Assembly (NCBI GenBank): GCA_018136815.1
Contig: CM030934.1
Coordinates: forward strand, 4,227,587-4,291,586
Reading direction: 5' to 3'
Source of the DNA: Isochrysis galbana
Lineage: Eukaryota > Haptophyta > Isochrysidales > Isochrysidaceae
Length of the DNA stretch: 64,000 nt
How positions within the stretch are numbered: the first letter of the stretch is position 1; each line of letters begins with the position of its first letter. Both the position numbers and the translations under genes were made by a program. Below, one piece after another: positions 63,139 through 64,000 of the stretch. The notes under the pieces are model-generated. The model ran no database searches. It was not told the origin of the DNA and saw nothing but the letters and a program-made list of their open reading frames with translations.

Positions 63139-64000
63139 TCACTCAGGCGGAGGCAAGTAGTACAAGATGTCACTGCGAAGCACGTATTTGGGCACTGCGC
63201 CTTTTCCGGCAGAAGGTGTTTGAAAATTCTGAGGCCTCGATTTTCCTAGGCCTTTCTTCTCCTTTCGCCTTGCCGCACGGGAACGTTGCTTGGGGGGTGC
63301 ACCAGCTCCAAAGCCTCCGTTCGCACGGTCCGCGCCCAACGGCTCCCCCACCCGAGTGCGCGGGAAGCACGGCCGCCCCTCGTGGAGAAGGGCGTTTTCG
63401 GATGGAACGACGTCGGGTCGACCGAGAGAGAAGGATTGGCCAAAGCAAAGTGCGTCGCCCGCAACGGGCGCAACGCTGACCTCGCCACCATCTTCCGGCA
63501 GGAGCACCGTCTCGCCCCCATCGAACCCATCGCTCAAGTAAAGTAGCAACGAAAGGTGCGAGACCCTGTCTCCTGGACTCCATGCCCACCCATCCTCCTC
63601 TCGCTCGCCGTATGTCCAGCCATCGTACTGCAACACGGGTGGCTCGCTGGACAGGTTCTCGACTCCACATTCTTTTAGCAGGAGCTTTGAGCCGGGCCAG
63701 ACCTCATCATAGTGGGGTGCGAAACGGTCTGCGCCATCAGGCTCGTATCTGTACAAGCGGCAGCGAGCGTTGATACCGGCCAGCCGGTACGTGCCTTCCG
63801 GCGCACCGTCGCAGCGTCTCACCCATGGAGTGCCAACCTCACCTGAGCCGCCGCCCAGCATATGGCGGAGTGCCTCCAGCCGCAACAGCTCCTCGCGGCG
63901 CTCGCGCGTAGCCTCGTGCCGGTGCACGCAGACGGCACGCGGAACATGGGCGGCGATGCGCTTAGAGAGCTCCTCGCAGAGGTCGTCGTGCAGCGCCCAT
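63139..64000 (-). CDS. 2-oxoglutarate/Fe(II)-dependent oxygenase, prolyl 4-hydroxylase-like (5' end outside window)
   Basis: The open frame enters from the right edge (WALHDDLCEEL… at 64000) and stops at 63139, giving at least 286 aa. The double-stranded beta-helix is visible: CRLYRYEPDGADRFAPHYDE contains the metal H-x-D. LSLLLYLSDGFDGGETVLL is the conserved strand before the turn, the distal His is in ALLHEGRP, and the 2OG-binding Arg is in KYVLRSDILY. A basic insert of about 50 aa (KQRSRAARRKEKKGLGK), probably disordered, separates the distal His from the Arg strand, which is unusual. The enzyme would hydroxylate a peptide or small molecule; substrate is unknown. The N-terminal targeting region is not in the window. 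Confidence 0.85.
   Translation of the reverse strand, partial: WALHDDLCEELSKRIAAHVPRAVCVHRHEATRERREELLRLEALRHMLGGGSGEVGTPWVRRCDGAPEGTYRLAGINARCRLYRYEPDGADRFAPHYDEVWPGSKLLLKECGVENLSSEPPVLQYDGWTYGEREEDGWAWSPGDRVSHLSLLLYLSDGFDGGETVLLPEDGGEVSVAPVAGDALCFGQSFSLGRPDVVPSENALLHEGRPCFPRTRVGEPLGADRANGGFGAGAPPKQRSRAARRKEKKGLGKSRPQNFQTPSAGKGAVPKYVLRSDILYYLPPPE

Overview
The window is a piece of a eukaryotic nuclear genome, most likely from a microalga with a complex (secondary) plastid such as a haptophyte or ochrophyte. The evidence is GT-AG introns of about 90-310 bp inside otherwise long, GC-rich exons; plant/algal-type families (UPL3-like HECT ligase, two CRTISO-like flavoproteins, a full-length U32 peptidase, a DEAD-box helicase); several N-termini resembling a signal peptide followed by a transit peptide; and dense interspersed repeats, long poly-G/poly-C and (GA)n/(CT)n tracts. 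The taxon is an inference. No tRNA, rRNA or CRISPR array was recognised.

Host genes in order: SDR epimerase fused to two GST-type thioredoxin folds (504-2232, -); PLD6/Zucchini-like phosphodiesterase with a CCCH finger (2661-3347, +); UPL3/TRIP12-like HECT ubiquitin ligase in four exons (8853-15086, +); FKBP peptidyl-prolyl isomerase (17205-17879, -); a single-pass membrane protein (20200-21060, +); two tail-to-tail CRTISO-like oxidoreductases (21869-23976 + and 24871-27005 -); a 72-residue single-span membrane protein (28962-29293, -); plastid-type U32 peptidase/RlhA-like protein (34845-38456, +); double cold-shock-domain protein (40295-40885, +); DEAD-box helicase (45429-48374, +); USP47-like deubiquitinase (49892-53740, +); GT61 glycosyltransferase (57452-59258, -); and a 2OG-Fe(II) oxygenase running off the right edge (63139-64000, -). 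Exon joins were chosen by reading frame, splice dinucleotides and family continuity.

Between the genes lie nested mobile elements. They include a truncated Ty3/gypsy polyprotein (4262-6129), LINE fragments (18702-19323; 60955-62157) and a PiggyBac transposase-like gene (32702-34274) broken by a 480-bp TIR element with an 8-bp target-site duplication (TSD). Two ~2-kb DNA transposons share the terminal sequence TAGGGCGGTCAAAC and have 7-bp TSDs (42378-44431, 54832-56781).

The most distinctive system is a family of GC-rich elements whose 5' end is a small AT-rich hairpin followed within 4-8 nt by ATGG. I count ten such 5' ends. Four elements are bounded by 14-19-bp direct repeats, as expected for target-primed retrotransposition. 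The hairpin sequence varies between copies but its self-complementarity is kept.
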